A stretch of 64,000 bases of DNA from Halomonas sp. LR3S48 (GCF_025725665.1 NZ_CP107009.1:2108001-2172000); one strand, 5' to 3'. Shown: positions 35,635 to 44,553, counted from the first letter of the stretch. Notes: generated by a model from the sequence alone, not told the origin. Numbers and translations: made by a program.

Positions 35635-35649
35635 CAGTGGAAGCTGATC

Positions 35650-36318
35650 ATGGCCCAAACCGATACCGTCACGCGCATTCTCGACACCGCAGAGGTGTTG
35701 TTCGCCGAGCGCGGCTTCGCCGAGACCTCGCTGCGCACCATCACCAGCAAGGCTCGCGTCAACCTCGCCGCGGTCAACTATCACTTCGGCTCGAAGAAGG
35801 CACTGATACAGGCGGTCTTCTCGCGCTATCTCGATCCCTTCACCGTGCGTTTTCATCATGCCCTCGATGAACTCGAAGCACGCCACGCGGGCGGTGTCAT
35901 TCCGCTGGAGGAACTACTTGAGACCATGGCACGCACCGTGCTCGAAGTGCCCGCCGAGAAACATAGCCTCAAGGTTTTCATGAAACTGTTGGGGTTGGCT
36001 TACAGCCAGGCCCAGGGGCATCTGCGCCGCCATATCCAGGAGGAGTACGGCAGCGTCTTCACTCGCTTTACCGAGCTGGTGCGACTCGCCACCCCGGAGT
36101 TGCCCGATGCCGAGCGGTTCTGGCGCCTGCATTTCGTCCTCGGCACGGTTATCTTCACACTGTCCGGCCTCGATGCACTGCGTGACATTGCGGAGAAGGA
36201 CTACCATGAGCACGTCTCGGTGCGCGACCTGATACGTCGTCTGCGTCCCGTGGTGGTAGCTGCCATGAACGCTCCTTTGCCTCCGCCTCCCGCCATGCAG
36301 CCGGCCAAGGCGAGCTGA
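35650..36318 (+). CDS. psrA: TetR-family fatty-acid-responsive regulator PsrA
   Basis: A 222-residue TetR regulator. The N-terminal HTH reads FAETSLRTITSKARVNLAAV followed by NYHFGSKKALIQAVF, nearly identical to Pseudomonas PsrA. PsrA senses long-chain fatty acids or acyl-CoA and controls beta-oxidation and rpoS. The neighbourhood psrA divergent from lexA, with nagZ downstream, is as in P. aeruginosa. A matching operator sits in its own promoter region, indicating autorepression. The C-terminal tail is Pro-rich (PLPPPPAMQPAKAS). The next gene begins one base after the stop. Confidence 0.9.
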   Translation: MAQTDTVTRILDTAEVLFAERGFAETSLRTITSKARVNLAAVNYHFGSKKALIQAVFSRYLDPFTVRFHHALDELEARHAGGVIPLEELLETMARTVLEVPAEKHSLKVFMKLLGLAYSQAQGHLRRHIQEEYGSVFTRFTELVRLATPELPDAERFWRLHFVLGTVIFTLSGLDALRDIAEKDYHEHVSVRDLIRRLRPVVVAAMNAPLPPPPAMQPAKAS

Positions 36319-36319
36319 T

Positions 36320-36838
36320 ATGCGCACCCCTCGGCTGGACGCTTTACCGCCCCGGGATGGGGACTGGTTCGAGATCGATGTCGGTCGCCAGTGCCTCGTC
36401 CAGTGGCAAGGCGAGCGCCCCCTGGCGGAGTGGCCGGTGTCGACGGCACTGGCGGGAACGGGCCAGCAAGAGGGCAGCGGTTGCACGCCGTTGGGCTGGC
36501 ATTACGTGCGAGCGGCGATCGGCGGCGGTCAGCCGGCTGGCACGGTGTTTCGGGGCCGGCGCCCCACCGGCGAGATCTACAGCGCGGCGCTGGCGGCCGC
36601 TCACCCGGGGCGCGACTGGATCCTGACTCGCATCCTCTGGCTGTGCGGGCTCGAGCGTGATTTCAATCGTGGCGGCGACGTCGACTCACAGAGGCGCTAT
36701 ATCTATCTACACGGCACACCGCCGGATCAGCCGATGGGTGAGGCTCGTTCACATGGCTGTATCCGCATGCGTGACGAGGCACTGCTGGAGGTCTTCGCAC
36801 TGGCACTGCCCGGCACGCCCGTCTGGCTGCACGAATGA
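36320..36838 (+). CDS. YkuD (L,D-transpeptidase-like) domain protein without a signal peptide
   Basis: A 172-residue protein formed almost entirely of a YkuD domain. The active-site motif is HGTP...GEARSHGCIRM, with the catalytic Cys near residue 148. L,D-transpeptidases crosslink peptidoglycan or attach lipoproteins in the periplasm, but neither a signal peptide nor a membrane segment is seen, whichever start is used. It may act in the cytosol on muropeptides, which would fit its place directly before nagZ in the recycling pathway. That role is inference. It starts one base after the psrA stop. Confidence 0.82.
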   Translation: MRTPRLDALPPRDGDWFEIDVGRQCLVQWQGERPLAEWPVSTALAGTGQQEGSGCTPLGWHYVRAAIGGGQPAGTVFRGRRPTGEIYSAALAAAHPGRDWILTRILWLCGLERDFNRGGDVDSQRRYIYLHGTPPDQPMGEARSHGCIRMRDEALLEVFALALPGTPVWLHE

Positions 36839-36960
36839 CGAGATAAGGCGCAGGCATGCCGGTTCCACTGAGGTTCGGTTCAGGTGTGTCATGGATGGCT
36901 GTTGCCGTAGGCGGCTTTAGTCTAGAATCAGCTCCCTTTCATGCCCCAAGGACACCGAAC

Positions 36961-37974
36961 ATGACCCAGACCCTTGGCCCGGTGATGCTCGATCTGGAAG
37001 GCACCGCATTACGCAAAGAAGAGCGCGCGCTGCTCAAGCGTCCCGAGGTGGGAGGTGTCATCCTGTTCGGCCGCAATGTAGAGCATGCGCGGCAAGTGCG
37101 GGAGTTGTGCGATAGCATTCGGCGCGTTCGCCCCGAACTGCTGCTGGCCATCGACCAGGAAGGTGGCCGGGTTCAGCGGCTCCGTGAAGGAGTGACTCGT
37201 CTACCCGCCATGGGTCGGATCGGCCGGGATTATGAGGCCACTCCGGAAGTGACCCTGAGGTTATGCCTGGATACAGGCTGGCTTCTGGGCATGGAGATGG
37301 CGGCCTGCGGGCTCGATCTCAGCTTTGCCCCGGTGCTCGATGTCGATACCGGCATCTCCAGCGTAATTGGCGATCGCAGTTTCTCCTCCAGTCCTCAGGC
37401 CGTCGCGGCCATGGGCGGTGCGTTCATCAGTGGCCTGCACGAAGCCGGCATGGCGGCGGTGGGCAAGCACTTTCCCGGACATGGCGGGGTGGCGGCTGAT
37501 TCGCACCTGGAGCTGCCGGTCGATGAGCGCCCGCTCGAAGCGCTGCGTCAGCACGACCTGATACCCTTTGCCGAACTCGCCTCTCGGCTCGATGGCGTCA
37601 TGCCGGCCCACGTCATCTATTCTGCCTTCGATTCGCGTCCGGCAGGCTTCTCCGGCAGTTGGCTGGGCCTGCTGCGCGAGTCGCTTGGCTTCAAGGGCAC
37701 CATCTTCTCCGACGACCTTGGCATGGCTGGTGCCGGTTTCGCCGGTACGCCGGGTGAGCGAGCCCTGGCGGCGCTGAATGCCGGTTGCGACATGGTGCTG
37801 GTGTGCAACGACCGCGCCGCCGCGCTCGAGGCGCTGGAAGCCTGCCAAGGACGGACCACACGCCTGACGGCGCGCTTGCGCTACGGCCGGGCCCGTCCCG
37901 ATATCGAGGCGATAGAGGCGCTGGGGCGCTGGCGTCGTGTGCATGCACGGCTCGAGGCCATGGCTTCGTTCTGA
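36961..37974 (+). CDS. nagZ: Beta-N-acetylhexosaminidase NagZ
   Basis: Cytosolic GH3 enzyme that removes GlcNAc from 1,6-anhydro muropeptides in peptidoglycan recycling and thereby influences AmpC induction where present. It is 337 residues. Motifs: GVILFGRNVE, AIDQEGGRVQRL, AVGKHFPGHGGVAADSHLEL with the catalytic His, and the nucleophile region IFSDDLGMAGA (Asp). ATG 36961 has AAGGA eleven bases upstream and begins the conserved protein; the open frame to 36856 has no homology I recognise. It is followed by hpt 49 bases later. Confidence 0.96.
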   Translation: MTQTLGPVMLDLEGTALRKEERALLKRPEVGGVILFGRNVEHARQVRELCDSIRRVRPELLLAIDQEGGRVQRLREGVTRLPAMGRIGRDYEATPEVTLRLCLDTGWLLGMEMAACGLDLSFAPVLDVDTGISSVIGDRSFSSSPQAVAAMGGAFISGLHEAGMAAVGKHFPGHGGVAADSHLELPVDERPLEALRQHDLIPFAELASRLDGVMPAHVIYSAFDSRPAGFSGSWLGLLRESLGFKGTIFSDDLGMAGAGFAGTPGERALAALNAGCDMVLVCNDRAAALEALEACQGRTTRLTARLRYGRARPDIEAIEALGRWRRVHARLEAMASF

Positions 37975-38023
37975 ACTGCCTGACCGAAACCCATTCGATT
38001 ACCTGTACTGATACGAGTCCTTC

Positions 38024-38602
38024 ATGCCCAAGCTCGAAGCCGATTTTCACGAATCTCTTGCCTCCATGCGCGATGTCATGGAGAACGCCGACTGTCTGAT
38101 CAGCCATGAGGAGGTCGAGCGCGCGCTGGACCGCATGGCCGAGCAGATTTCTGCCGACCTGGGCGACAAGCTACCGGTGTTCTACTGCGTGATGAACGGT
38201 GGCCTGATCACCACCGGCCACCTGTTGACTCGTCTGGGCTTCCCGCTGGAGGTCGATTACCTCCACGCCACCCGCTATCGCGGCGGCCTGCGCGGAGGTG
38301 AACTGTTCTGGCGGGTCTCGCCGGAGATACCCATGGCCGATCGCCACGTAGTGATCGTCGACGACATCCTCGACGAAGGCGCCACCCTGGCGGCGATACT
38401 TGCCTACTGCCGCGAGGCGGGGGCGGCCAGCATCTCCACCGCGGTGCTGGTGGACAAGCGCCACGACCGCAAGTCGGTACCCGGCCTCAAGGCCGACTAC
38501 TGCAGCCTCGAAGTGGTCGACCGCTACGTGTTCGGCTTCGGCATGGACTACAAGGGCTACTGGCGCAACGCGCCGGGCATCTTCGCTCCCAAAGGGCTTT
38601 GA
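38024..38602 (+). CDS. hpt: Hypoxanthine-guanine phosphoribosyltransferase
   Basis: A 192-residue purine salvage PRTase. It has [20 protein letters not shown], the PRPP-binding [29 protein letters not shown] and [20 protein letters not shown] near the C terminus. This form (the 'hypoxanthine-guanine phosphoribosyltransferase' that follows nagZ in pseudomonads) complements the apt/gpt genes at 21.6-22.6 kb. A modest ribosome site precedes ATG 38024. Two hairpins and a strong terminator follow. Confidence 0.93.
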   Translation: MPKLEADFHESLASMRDVMENADCLISHEEVERALDRMAEQISADLGDKLPVFYCVMNGGLITTGHLLTRLGFPLEVDYLHATRYRGGLRGGELFWRVSPEIPMADRHVVIVDDILDEGATLAAILAYCREAGAASISTAVLVDKRHDRKSVPGLKADYCSLEVVDRYVFGFGMDYKGYWRNAPGIFAPKGL

Positions 38603-38619
38603 TTCATACATTCAGGAAT

Positions 38620-38661
38620 GGGCGGGTTTTGTCGTACCTCCATCTACCTGAAAATCCGCCC
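38620..38661 (+). other. First hairpin after hpt
   Basis: GGGCGGGTTTT (38620-38630) pairs with AAAATCCGCCC (38651-38661), eleven pairs with one G-T, around a 20-base loop. TTCAGG (38611-38616) can compete for CCTGAA (38648-38653). It has no T tract, so it is not a terminator by itself. Confidence 0.5.
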
Positions 38662-38673
38662 GAGTACGTTAAT

Positions 38674-38719
38674 GACGCCTTTCAGCATGACTTTTGGGAA
38701 TGCATAGGCGTCTTTTTTT
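38674..38719 (+). terminator. Terminator after hpt
   Basis: GACGCCT (38674-38680) pairs with AGGCGTC (38706-38712), with an inner GCAT/ATGC stem, followed by seven T's. It lies 72 bases after the hpt stop. Confidence 0.82.
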
Positions 38720-38790
38720 CGTTTGTGGAGCGGGCCAGCCGTCTGCTCTCATTGAGGTCACTTGACCTTTGACGAGTGCAGGCATTCGAC

Positions 38791-40062
38791 ATGGACTTAC
38801 CTCATATCAGCCAGGCCCTGGGTGTCGTGCATCCCGTTTGCATCGAGCGGGGGCGCAATGCCGAGGTGTGGGATGAGCGCGGCAATCGTTACATCGACTT
38901 CGTTGGCGGCATCGGCGTACTCAACCTGGGCCATTCGCATCCCGTCATCGTCGAGGCGGTAAAGGCGCAGGTCGATACGCTGATGCATTCGGCGTTCAAT
39001 GCCGTGCCGCACCGCGGCTATCTGGAGGTTGCCGAAGCCTTGGCCACCTTCGTGCCCGTTTCCTATCCGCTTTCCTGCATGTTGACCAACAGCGGGGCCG
39101 AGGCCACCGAAAACGCACTGAAGGTGGCGCGCGCGGCGACCGGACGGCAGACAGTCATCGCCTTCGATGACGGCTTCCATGGGCGCACGCTGGCGGCGTT
39201 GAATCTCAACGGCAAGGTGAATCCCTACAAGAACCGGCTGGGCGCCTTGCCAGGTCCGGTGTACCACGTGCCTTTCCCCAGTGGTGATAGCGGTGTCGAT
39301 GCCGACCAGGCCATGGCCGCCCTGGAGCGCCTCTTCGAGGTCGAAACGCCTGCCGATGAGGTCGCATGCATCATTGTCGAACCGGTCCAGGGCGAGGGTG
39401 GCTTCCGGTTGCTGTGTCGTGACTTCGCCATGCGGCTGCGTGACGTGTGCGATCGTCACGGCATTGTGCTCATCTTCGACGAGATCCAGTCGGGGTTCGG
39501 GCGAACCGGGACCCGCTTCGCCTTCTCCCACCTGGGGGTCGAGCCCGATCTGCTGCTGATGGGCAAGAGCATGGCGGCGGGGCTACCGCTGGCAGCGGTA
39601 GCGGGCAGGGCGGAACTCATGGATGCCGTTCCCAAGGGCGGTTTGGGAGGCACCTACTCGGGTAATGCCATGGCCTGTGCTGCGGCGCGGACGGTGATGG
39701 CGCTGATGAGCGAAGAGGCCCTGACCACCTGGGGAGCGCGCCAGGAGGCGCTGATCGTCGAGGCTCATCGGCGCTGGCAGGCAAGCGGGCGCTTTCCGAT
39801 GGTGGGGAAGCTCACCGGGATAGGAGCCATGCGCGGGATCGTCTTCGAGGATACGATCCGGGCCAGCGGCGGCGAGCATCTAGCCACGCTGCTGACGGCG
39901 GCGCGTGAGGCCGGTGTGCTGCTGATGCCGAGCGGCCGTCGGCGTAACGTGCTGCGCCTGTTGGCGCCACTCACCGCTGAACCCGAAATCATGACGGAAG
40001 GGCTCGCATGCATCGAGCATGCCCTGGAGTCACTCATTCAACTCGATATCAAGGAGGCATGA
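38791..40062 (+). CDS. Class III aminotransferase, probable 2-aminoadipate (or 4-aminobutyrate) transaminase
   Basis: A 423-residue PLP enzyme of the GabT branch. Features: FVGGIGVLNLGHSHP, the PLP phosphate site NSGAEATENALKVARAATGR, FHGRTLAALNLNGK, IIVEPVQGEGGF, IFDEIQSGFGRTG with the conserved PLP Asp, and the Schiff-base lysine in LLLMGKSMAAGLPL. Its stop overlaps the hglS start, so the natural reading is 2-aminoadipate transaminase feeding 2-oxoadipate to HglS; GABA activity is the alternative. ATG 38791 has AGG eight bases upstream; a GTG at 38776 is less likely. Confidence 0.85.
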   Translation: MDLPHISQALGVVHPVCIERGRNAEVWDERGNRYIDFVGGIGVLNLGHSHPVIVEAVKAQVDTLMHSAFNAVPHRGYLEVAEALATFVPVSYPLSCMLTNSGAEATENALKVARAATGRQTVIAFDDGFHGRTLAALNLNGKVNPYKNRLGALPGPVYHVPFPSGDSGVDADQAMAALERLFEVETPADEVACIIVEPVQGEGGFRLLCRDFAMRLRDVCDRHGIVLIFDEIQSGFGRTGTRFAFSHLGVEPDLLLMGKSMAAGLPLAAVAGRAELMDAVPKGGLGGTYSGNAMACAAARTVMALMSEEALTTWGARQEALIVEAHRRWQASGRFPMVGKLTGIGAMRGIVFEDTIRASGGEHLATLLTAAREAGVLLMPSGRRRNVLRLLAPLTAEPEIMTEGLACIEHALESLIQLDIKEA

Positions 40063-41426
40063 AAGTGCCCGCGTCCCGTTTCCTCTGTTCCGATGACATT
40101 CGCGAGCGTTTCGCCCGGGCCATGTCGGCCATGTACCAGGCCGAGGTGCCTCAGTACGGGACCCTGCTCGAATTGGTCGAGCGCGTGAATCGGGAAACAC
40201 TAGAGGCCGACTCCACGCTGGCCGAGCGATTGGCCGCTCACGGCGAGCTGGAACGCCTCGGTGCCGAGCGCCATGGTGCCATCCGCGTGGGCACGGCACG
40301 GGAGCTGGCCGTGCTGCGGCGCCTCTTCGCGGTCATGGGCATGCATCCGGTGGGCTACTACGATCTTTCCGCGGCCGGAGTGCCGGTACACGCCACGGCT
40401 TTCCGCCCGATCGACGATGCGGCACTGGCCCGTAACCCGTTCCGGATCTTCACTTCGCTGCTGCGCCTCGAGCTGATCGAGAGCCAGGCATTGCGTGAGC
40501 GCGCCGCCGCCATTCTGGCCCGGCGCGACATCTTCACCGACGGCTGCCGGGCGTCGATCGAACTGCACGAAGCGCAGGGCGGGCTCGACGAGGAGCAGGC
40601 CGAGCGCTTCATCGCCGAGGCCCTGGAGACCTTCCGCTGGCATCGCGATGCCACGGTGGATCTGGAGACCTACGAAGCATTGCACGCCGAGCATCGCCTG
40701 ATCGCCGACGTGGTCTGCTTTCGCGGGCCGCATATCAACCACCTGACGCCGCGCACGCTGAACATCGACGAGGCGCAGCGACGCATGCCCGATGCCGGCA
40801 TGAATCCCAAGGCGGTTATCGAAGGGCCGCCCCGTCGCGCCTGCCCGATACTGCTGCGCCAGACCAGCTTCAAGGCCCTGGAGGAGGAGATTCGTTTTGC
40901 CGGCGAGCGGCAGGGCACACATACCGCCCGCTTCGGTGAGGTCGAGCAGCGCGGCATGGCGCTGACCGCCAGGGGGCGTGAGCTTTACGACAGCCTGCTG
41001 GGCGATGCACGGGGCCGCACTGTCGACCTCGACAACGCGGCGCATCAGCGCGTACTCGAAGAGATCTTCGCCGACTTCCCCGATGACGAGAAGACCCTGC
41101 GGCGTGAGGGCCTGGCGTTCTTCCATTACCGCCTTACCGAAGTCGGTGAGGCCGCCGGGCGTGTGGAGAGCGGCAACCTGGAGGAGCTGATCGAGCGTGG
41201 CCTGGTCACGGCCTGGCCGCTGACCTATGAGGACTTCCTGCCGGTGAGTGCGGCCGGAATCTTCCAGTCGAATCTGGGCGGTGGGCACAGCGGCACCTAT
41301 GCCGGTAGTGCCAATCGCGAAGCCTTCGAGCAGGCTCTCGGGGCACCGGTCGCCGACGAGCTGGCGCTGTATGCCGAGCGTGAGCGGGTTTCTCGCGAAA
41401 CGGTATTGAAGGCACTGGTCGGTTGA
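40059..41426 (+). CDS. hglS: 2-oxoadipate dioxygenase/decarboxylase (HglS/YdcJ, DUF1338)
   Basis: Iron-dependent conversion of 2-oxoadipate to D-2-hydroxyglutarate in lysine catabolism. The 455-residue protein carries the DUF1338 pattern: ERHGAIRVGT with probable metal ligand His72, GMHPVGYYDLS, FRGPHINHLTPRTLNID (second His), FGEVEQRG (candidate Glu ligand) and DFLPVSAAGIFQSNLG. ATG 40059 overlaps the aminotransferase stop, but AAGGAGG ends two bases before it; GTG 40065, with ideal spacing, may be the true start. The order aminotransferase-hglS supports the lysine role. Confidence 0.9.
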   Translation: MKVPASRFLCSDDIRERFARAMSAMYQAEVPQYGTLLELVERVNRETLEADSTLAERLAAHGELERLGAERHGAIRVGTARELAVLRRLFAVMGMHPVGYYDLSAAGVPVHATAFRPIDDAALARNPFRIFTSLLRLELIESQALRERAAAILARRDIFTDGCRASIELHEAQGGLDEEQAERFIAEALETFRWHRDATVDLETYEALHAEHRLIADVVCFRGPHINHLTPRTLNIDEAQRRMPDAGMNPKAVIEGPPRRACPILLRQTSFKALEEEIRFAGERQGTHTARFGEVEQRGMALTARGRELYDSLLGDARGRTVDLDNAAHQRVLEEIFADFPDDEKTLRREGLAFFHYRLTEVGEAAGRVESGNLEELIERGLVTAWPLTYEDFLPVSAAGIFQSNLGGGHSGTYAGSANREAFEQALGAPVADELALYAERERVSRETVLKALVG

Positions 41427-41463
41427 ATGGCCGCCGCTCCGAGGGAAGGAGCGAAAATGGATG

Positions 41464-41494
41464 AAAAAGCCGAACCAGGAGACCTGGTTCGGCT
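41464..41494 (-). terminator. Terminator between hglS and mmsA
   Basis: A perfect 12-bp stem (AGCCGAACCAGG at 41468-41479 with 41483-41494) with a 3-base loop. On the minus strand it is followed by five T's, so it ends the bauA-mmsA transcript; on the plus strand it may also stop hglS transcription. Confidence 0.85.
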
Positions 41495-41515
41495 TCGTCA
41501 TGCTATTGCCTGGCG

Positions 41516-43006
41516 TCAGGAGGGGAAGGAGAACTGTGCCCCTTCACGGACCCCGGCCGACGGCCAGCGCTGGGTGATGGTCTTGCGCTTGGTGTAGAAG
41601 CGCACGGCATCCGGCCCGTAGGCGGCCAGGTCGCCGAACAGCGAGCGCTTCCAGCCACCGAAGCTGTGGTAGGAGACCGGTACCGGCAGCGGTACGTTGA
41701 TGCCGACCATGCCGACCTGAATGTTGTCGCTGAAGTAGCGGGCGGCCTCGCCGTCGCGGGTATAGATGCAGGTGCCGTTGCCGTACTCGTGATCGTCGAT
41801 CAGCTTCATGGCTTCCTCCATGGAGCCTGCACGAACCACCAGCAGCACCGGGCCGAAGATCTCCTCCTGGTAGCAGGTCATCTCGGGGGTCACGCGGTCG
41901 ATCAGGGTGCCGCCGACATAGAAGCCGTTTTCAAAGCCCGGCACCTGCACGCCGCGGCCATCGACCACGATCTCGGCACCCTGGGTCTCGGCGCTGTCGA
42001 TGTAGCCGCAGACCTTCTCCTGATGAGCCTTGGTGATCACCGGGCCGAAATCGTTGCCAGCGTCGGCGAAGGGGCCGACCTTGAGGCTCTGCATCTGCTC
42101 CTGCATCTTGGCGATCAGGGCGTCGGCAGCGGCGTCGCCCACGGCGACGGCCACGGACAGTGCCATGCAGCGTTCGCCCGATGAGCCGAAGGCGGCCCCG
42201 GTCAGTGAGTTGACCACGTTGTCCATGTCGGCATCGGGCATCACGATGGCGTGATTCTTGGCGCCGCCGAGGGCCTGGCAGCGCTTGCCGTTGGCGCTGG
42301 CGCGGCCGTAGATGTATTCGGCGATCGGCGTGGAGCCGACGAAGCTGACGGCCTGCACGCGCGGATCGTCGAGCAGGGCGTCGACGGCTTCCTTGTCGCC
42401 GTTGACGACGTTCAGCACGCCGGCGGGCAGGCCCGCCTCCAGCGCCAGCTCGGCGATGAACAGCGTCGAGCTCGGGTCGCGCTCGGAGGGCTTGAGCACG
42501 AAGGTGTTACCGCAGGCGATGGCCATCGGGTACATCCACAGCGGAACCATGGCCGGGAAGTTGAAGGGCGTGATACCGGCGACCACGCCCAGCGGCTGGA
42601 ACTCGCTCCAGGAGTCGATGCCCGGGCCGACGTTCTTGCTGTGCTCGCCCTTGAGCAGCTCCGGCACGCCGCAGGCATACTCCACGTTCTCGATGCCGCG
42701 CTGCAGTTCGCCCTGAGCGTCGTGGACGATCTTGCCGTGCTCCTGGCCGATCAGGCGGCAGATCTCGTCGGCATGCTCTTCAAGCAACTGCTTGAAGCGG
42801 AACATGACGCGCGCGCGCTTGGCCGGCGGCGTGTTGCGCCAGGCCGGGTAGGCGGCCTGGGCGGCGGCGATGGCTTCCTCGACGGTGGCCTTGCTGGCCA
42901 GGCTGACCTGGCCGGCGACCTCGCCGGTGGAAGGATTGAAGATGTCCTGGGTGCGCCCTTCGCTGTTGATGCGTGCGCCGTTGATCAGGTGGCCGAGCGT
43001 AGTCAT
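41516..43006 (-). CDS. mmsA: CoA-acylating (methyl)malonate-semialdehyde dehydrogenase
   Basis: A 496-residue aldehyde dehydrogenase that converts methylmalonate or malonate semialdehyde to propionyl-CoA or acetyl-CoA. Features: HLINGARINSEGRTQDIFNP, GITPFNFPAMVPLWM, LKPSERDPS, FVGSTPIAEYIYGRA, the catalytic Cys in GSSGERCMAL and the C-terminal VPVSYHSFGGWKRSLFGD. In place of the general-base Glu found in hydrolytic ALDHs it has QALGGAKNHAIVMPDA, as expected of the MmsA group. It lies 36 bases after bauA, so malonate semialdehyde from beta-alanine is the immediate substrate; it could also serve valine via mmsB at 56.7 kb. Confidence 0.94.
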   Translation of the reverse strand: MTTLGHLINGARINSEGRTQDIFNPSTGEVAGQVSLASKATVEEAIAAAQAAYPAWRNTPPAKRARVMFRFKQLLEEHADEICRLIGQEHGKIVHDAQGELQRGIENVEYACGVPELLKGEHSKNVGPGIDSWSEFQPLGVVAGITPFNFPAMVPLWMYPMAIACGNTFVLKPSERDPSSTLFIAELALEAGLPAGVLNVVNGDKEAVDALLDDPRVQAVSFVGSTPIAEYIYGRASANGKRCQALGGAKNHAIVMPDADMDNVVNSLTGAAFGSSGERCMALSVAVAVGDAAADALIAKMQEQMQSLKVGPFADAGNDFGPVITKAHQEKVCGYIDSAETQGAEIVVDGRGVQVPGFENGFYVGGTLIDRVTPEMTCYQEEIFGPVLLVVRAGSMEEAMKLIDDHEYGNGTCIYTRDGEAARYFSDNIQVGMVGINVPLPVPVSYHSFGGWKRSLFGDLAAYGPDAVRFYTKRKTITQRWPSAGVREGAQFSFPS

Positions 43007-43042
43007 TGCATTACCTCTAGATGAAACGAGTGTCTGTTGTAT

Positions 43043-44383
43043 TCAGTCGAGTTCGCCGAGGGTCTCACCCAGTACATTCACGAGCCGGTCGATCTCGTCG
43101 CGCTCGACGATGAAGGGCAGGCCGAGCTGGATGGTATCGCCGCCGTAGCGCACGTAGAAGCCCTTCTCCCAGCACTTCATGGCGATCTCGAAGGGGCGCC
43201 GGGCCGGCTCGCCGGGGTAGCTCTCGATCTGCAAGGCGCCGGCGAGCCCGTAGTTGCGAATGTCGCTGATATAGCGAGTGCCCTTGAGGCCGTGCAGCGA
43301 GGCTTCGAACACTGGGCTCATCTCACGCACGCGATCGATCAGGCGGTCGTTCTCGAGCACGTCCAGGGCCGCCAGCGCCGCGGCACAGGCCACCGGGTGG
43401 CCCGAATAGGTGTAGCCGTGGGGTAGCTCGAGCATGTAGTCGGGGCCGCCCTGATCCATGAAGGTCTGGTAGATCTCGCCCTGCACGATTACCGCGCCCA
43501 TCGGAACTGCGCCGTTGGTCAGCTGCTTGGCCACGTTCATGATGTCCGGCACCACGCCGAATTCTTCGGCGCCGGTCATGGAGCCCATGCGGCCGAAGCC
43601 GGTGATGACCTCATCGAAGATCAGCAGGATGTCGTGCGCATCGCAGATCTCTCGCAGCCGCTGCAGGTAGCCCTTGGGTGGCGGGATCACGCCGGCCGAT
43701 CCGGCCAGGGGCTCGACGATCACCGCGGCGATGTTGGAAGCATCGTGCAGGGCGATCAGTTCCAGCAGCTCCTCGGCCTTTTCGGCGCCTCGCTCGGGCA
43801 TGCCTTTGGTGAAGGCATTCTCGGCAAGCAGGGTGTGGGGCAGGTGGTCGGCATCGACGCCCTGGCCGAACAGTACGCGGTTGGCACCGATGCCACCCAG
43901 GCTGATTCCGCCGAAGTTGACGCCGTGATAGCCCTTGGCCCGGCCGATCAGTTTGGTCTTGGTCGGCTTGCCCTTCTTGCGCCAATAGGCGCGGGCGATC
44001 TTCAGCGAGGTATCGGCACTCTCCGAGCCGGAGCCGGTGAAGAACACGTAGTCGAGCCCCTGTGGGGTCAGCCCGCGAATGCGGTGGGCCAGCTCGAAGG
44101 CCTTGGGATGGCCATACTGGAAGGCCGGGGCGTAATCCAACTGCTGCAGCTGCCGGGCCACGGCCTCGGTGATCTCGGGCCGGCCATGGCCGGCGCCGCA
44201 GGTCCACAGGCCGGAGAGGGCATCGAAGACGCGGCGACCGTCGGCATCGGTGAAGTAGCTACCCTCGGCGCCCACGATGATCCGCGGGTCACGCTTGAAC
44301 TGGCGGTTGCCGGTATAGGGCATCCAGTAGGCGTCCAGTTGCTCCTGGCTCAGGCCGGCGCGCAGTGTCTCTCGAACTGTCAT
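43043..44383 (-). CDS. bauA: Beta-alanine (omega-amino acid)-pyruvate aminotransferase
   Basis: A 446-residue class III aminotransferase. Features: YWMPYTGNRQFKRDPR (typical of beta-alanine:pyruvate aminotransferases), SGLWTCGAGHGRPEI, the phosphate loop TGSGSESADTSLKIARAYW, KGYHGVNFGG, IFDEVITGFGRMG and Lys in NVAKQLTNGAVPMGAV. ATG 44383 has AGAGGGTG upstream; the frame to 44404 adds only seven residues. It is first in the bauA-mmsA operon, divergent from a LysR gene, as in Pseudomonas. Other omega-amino acids are possible substrates. Confidence 0.92.
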   Translation of the reverse strand: MTVRETLRAGLSQEQLDAYWMPYTGNRQFKRDPRIIVGAEGSYFTDADGRRVFDALSGLWTCGAGHGRPEITEAVARQLQQLDYAPAFQYGHPKAFELAHRIRGLTPQGLDYVFFTGSGSESADTSLKIARAYWRKKGKPTKTKLIGRAKGYHGVNFGGISLGGIGANRVLFGQGVDADHLPHTLLAENAFTKGMPERGAEKAEELLELIALHDASNIAAVIVEPLAGSAGVIPPPKGYLQRLREICDAHDILLIFDEVITGFGRMGSMTGAEEFGVVPDIMNVAKQLTNGAVPMGAVIVQGEIYQTFMDQGGPDYMLELPHGYTYSGHPVACAAALAALDVLENDRLIDRVREMSPVFEASLHGLKGTRYISDIRNYGLAGALQIESYPGEPARRPFEIAMKCWEKGFYVRYGGDTIQLGLPFIVERDEIDRLVNVLGETLGELD

Positions 44384-44449
44384 GGCAGCACCCTCTGTTG
44401 GCATAGCTGTTATTGGTTCTATGCAAGCAGGCTAGTCCGGGTCGGTGCT

Positions 44450-44497
44450 AAGTTAAATCCAGATGTTTTTAATCTCATGCAAGTGATTGCTTAACTT
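44450..44497. promoter_or_regulatory. Candidate LysR operator between bauA and its regulator
   Basis: AAGTTAA (44450-44456) and TTAACTT (44491-44497) form an inverted repeat in an AT-rich stretch. Between them GCAAGTGATTGC (44479-44490) is a shorter palindrome of the T-N11-A type. The 170-base divergent gap makes it a likely binding region for the LysR protein. Confidence 0.45.
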
Positions 44498-44553
44498 TCT
44501 TCCACGGCGGCGATACTCTCGAAGCAGTACCTCATGAAGGAAGGGAAACGCCC

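Noticed and set aside
38776..38790. GTG 38776 as start of the class III aminotransferase
   Set aside because: It has no ribosome site at proper distance; the ATG at 38791 does and begins the conserved protein.
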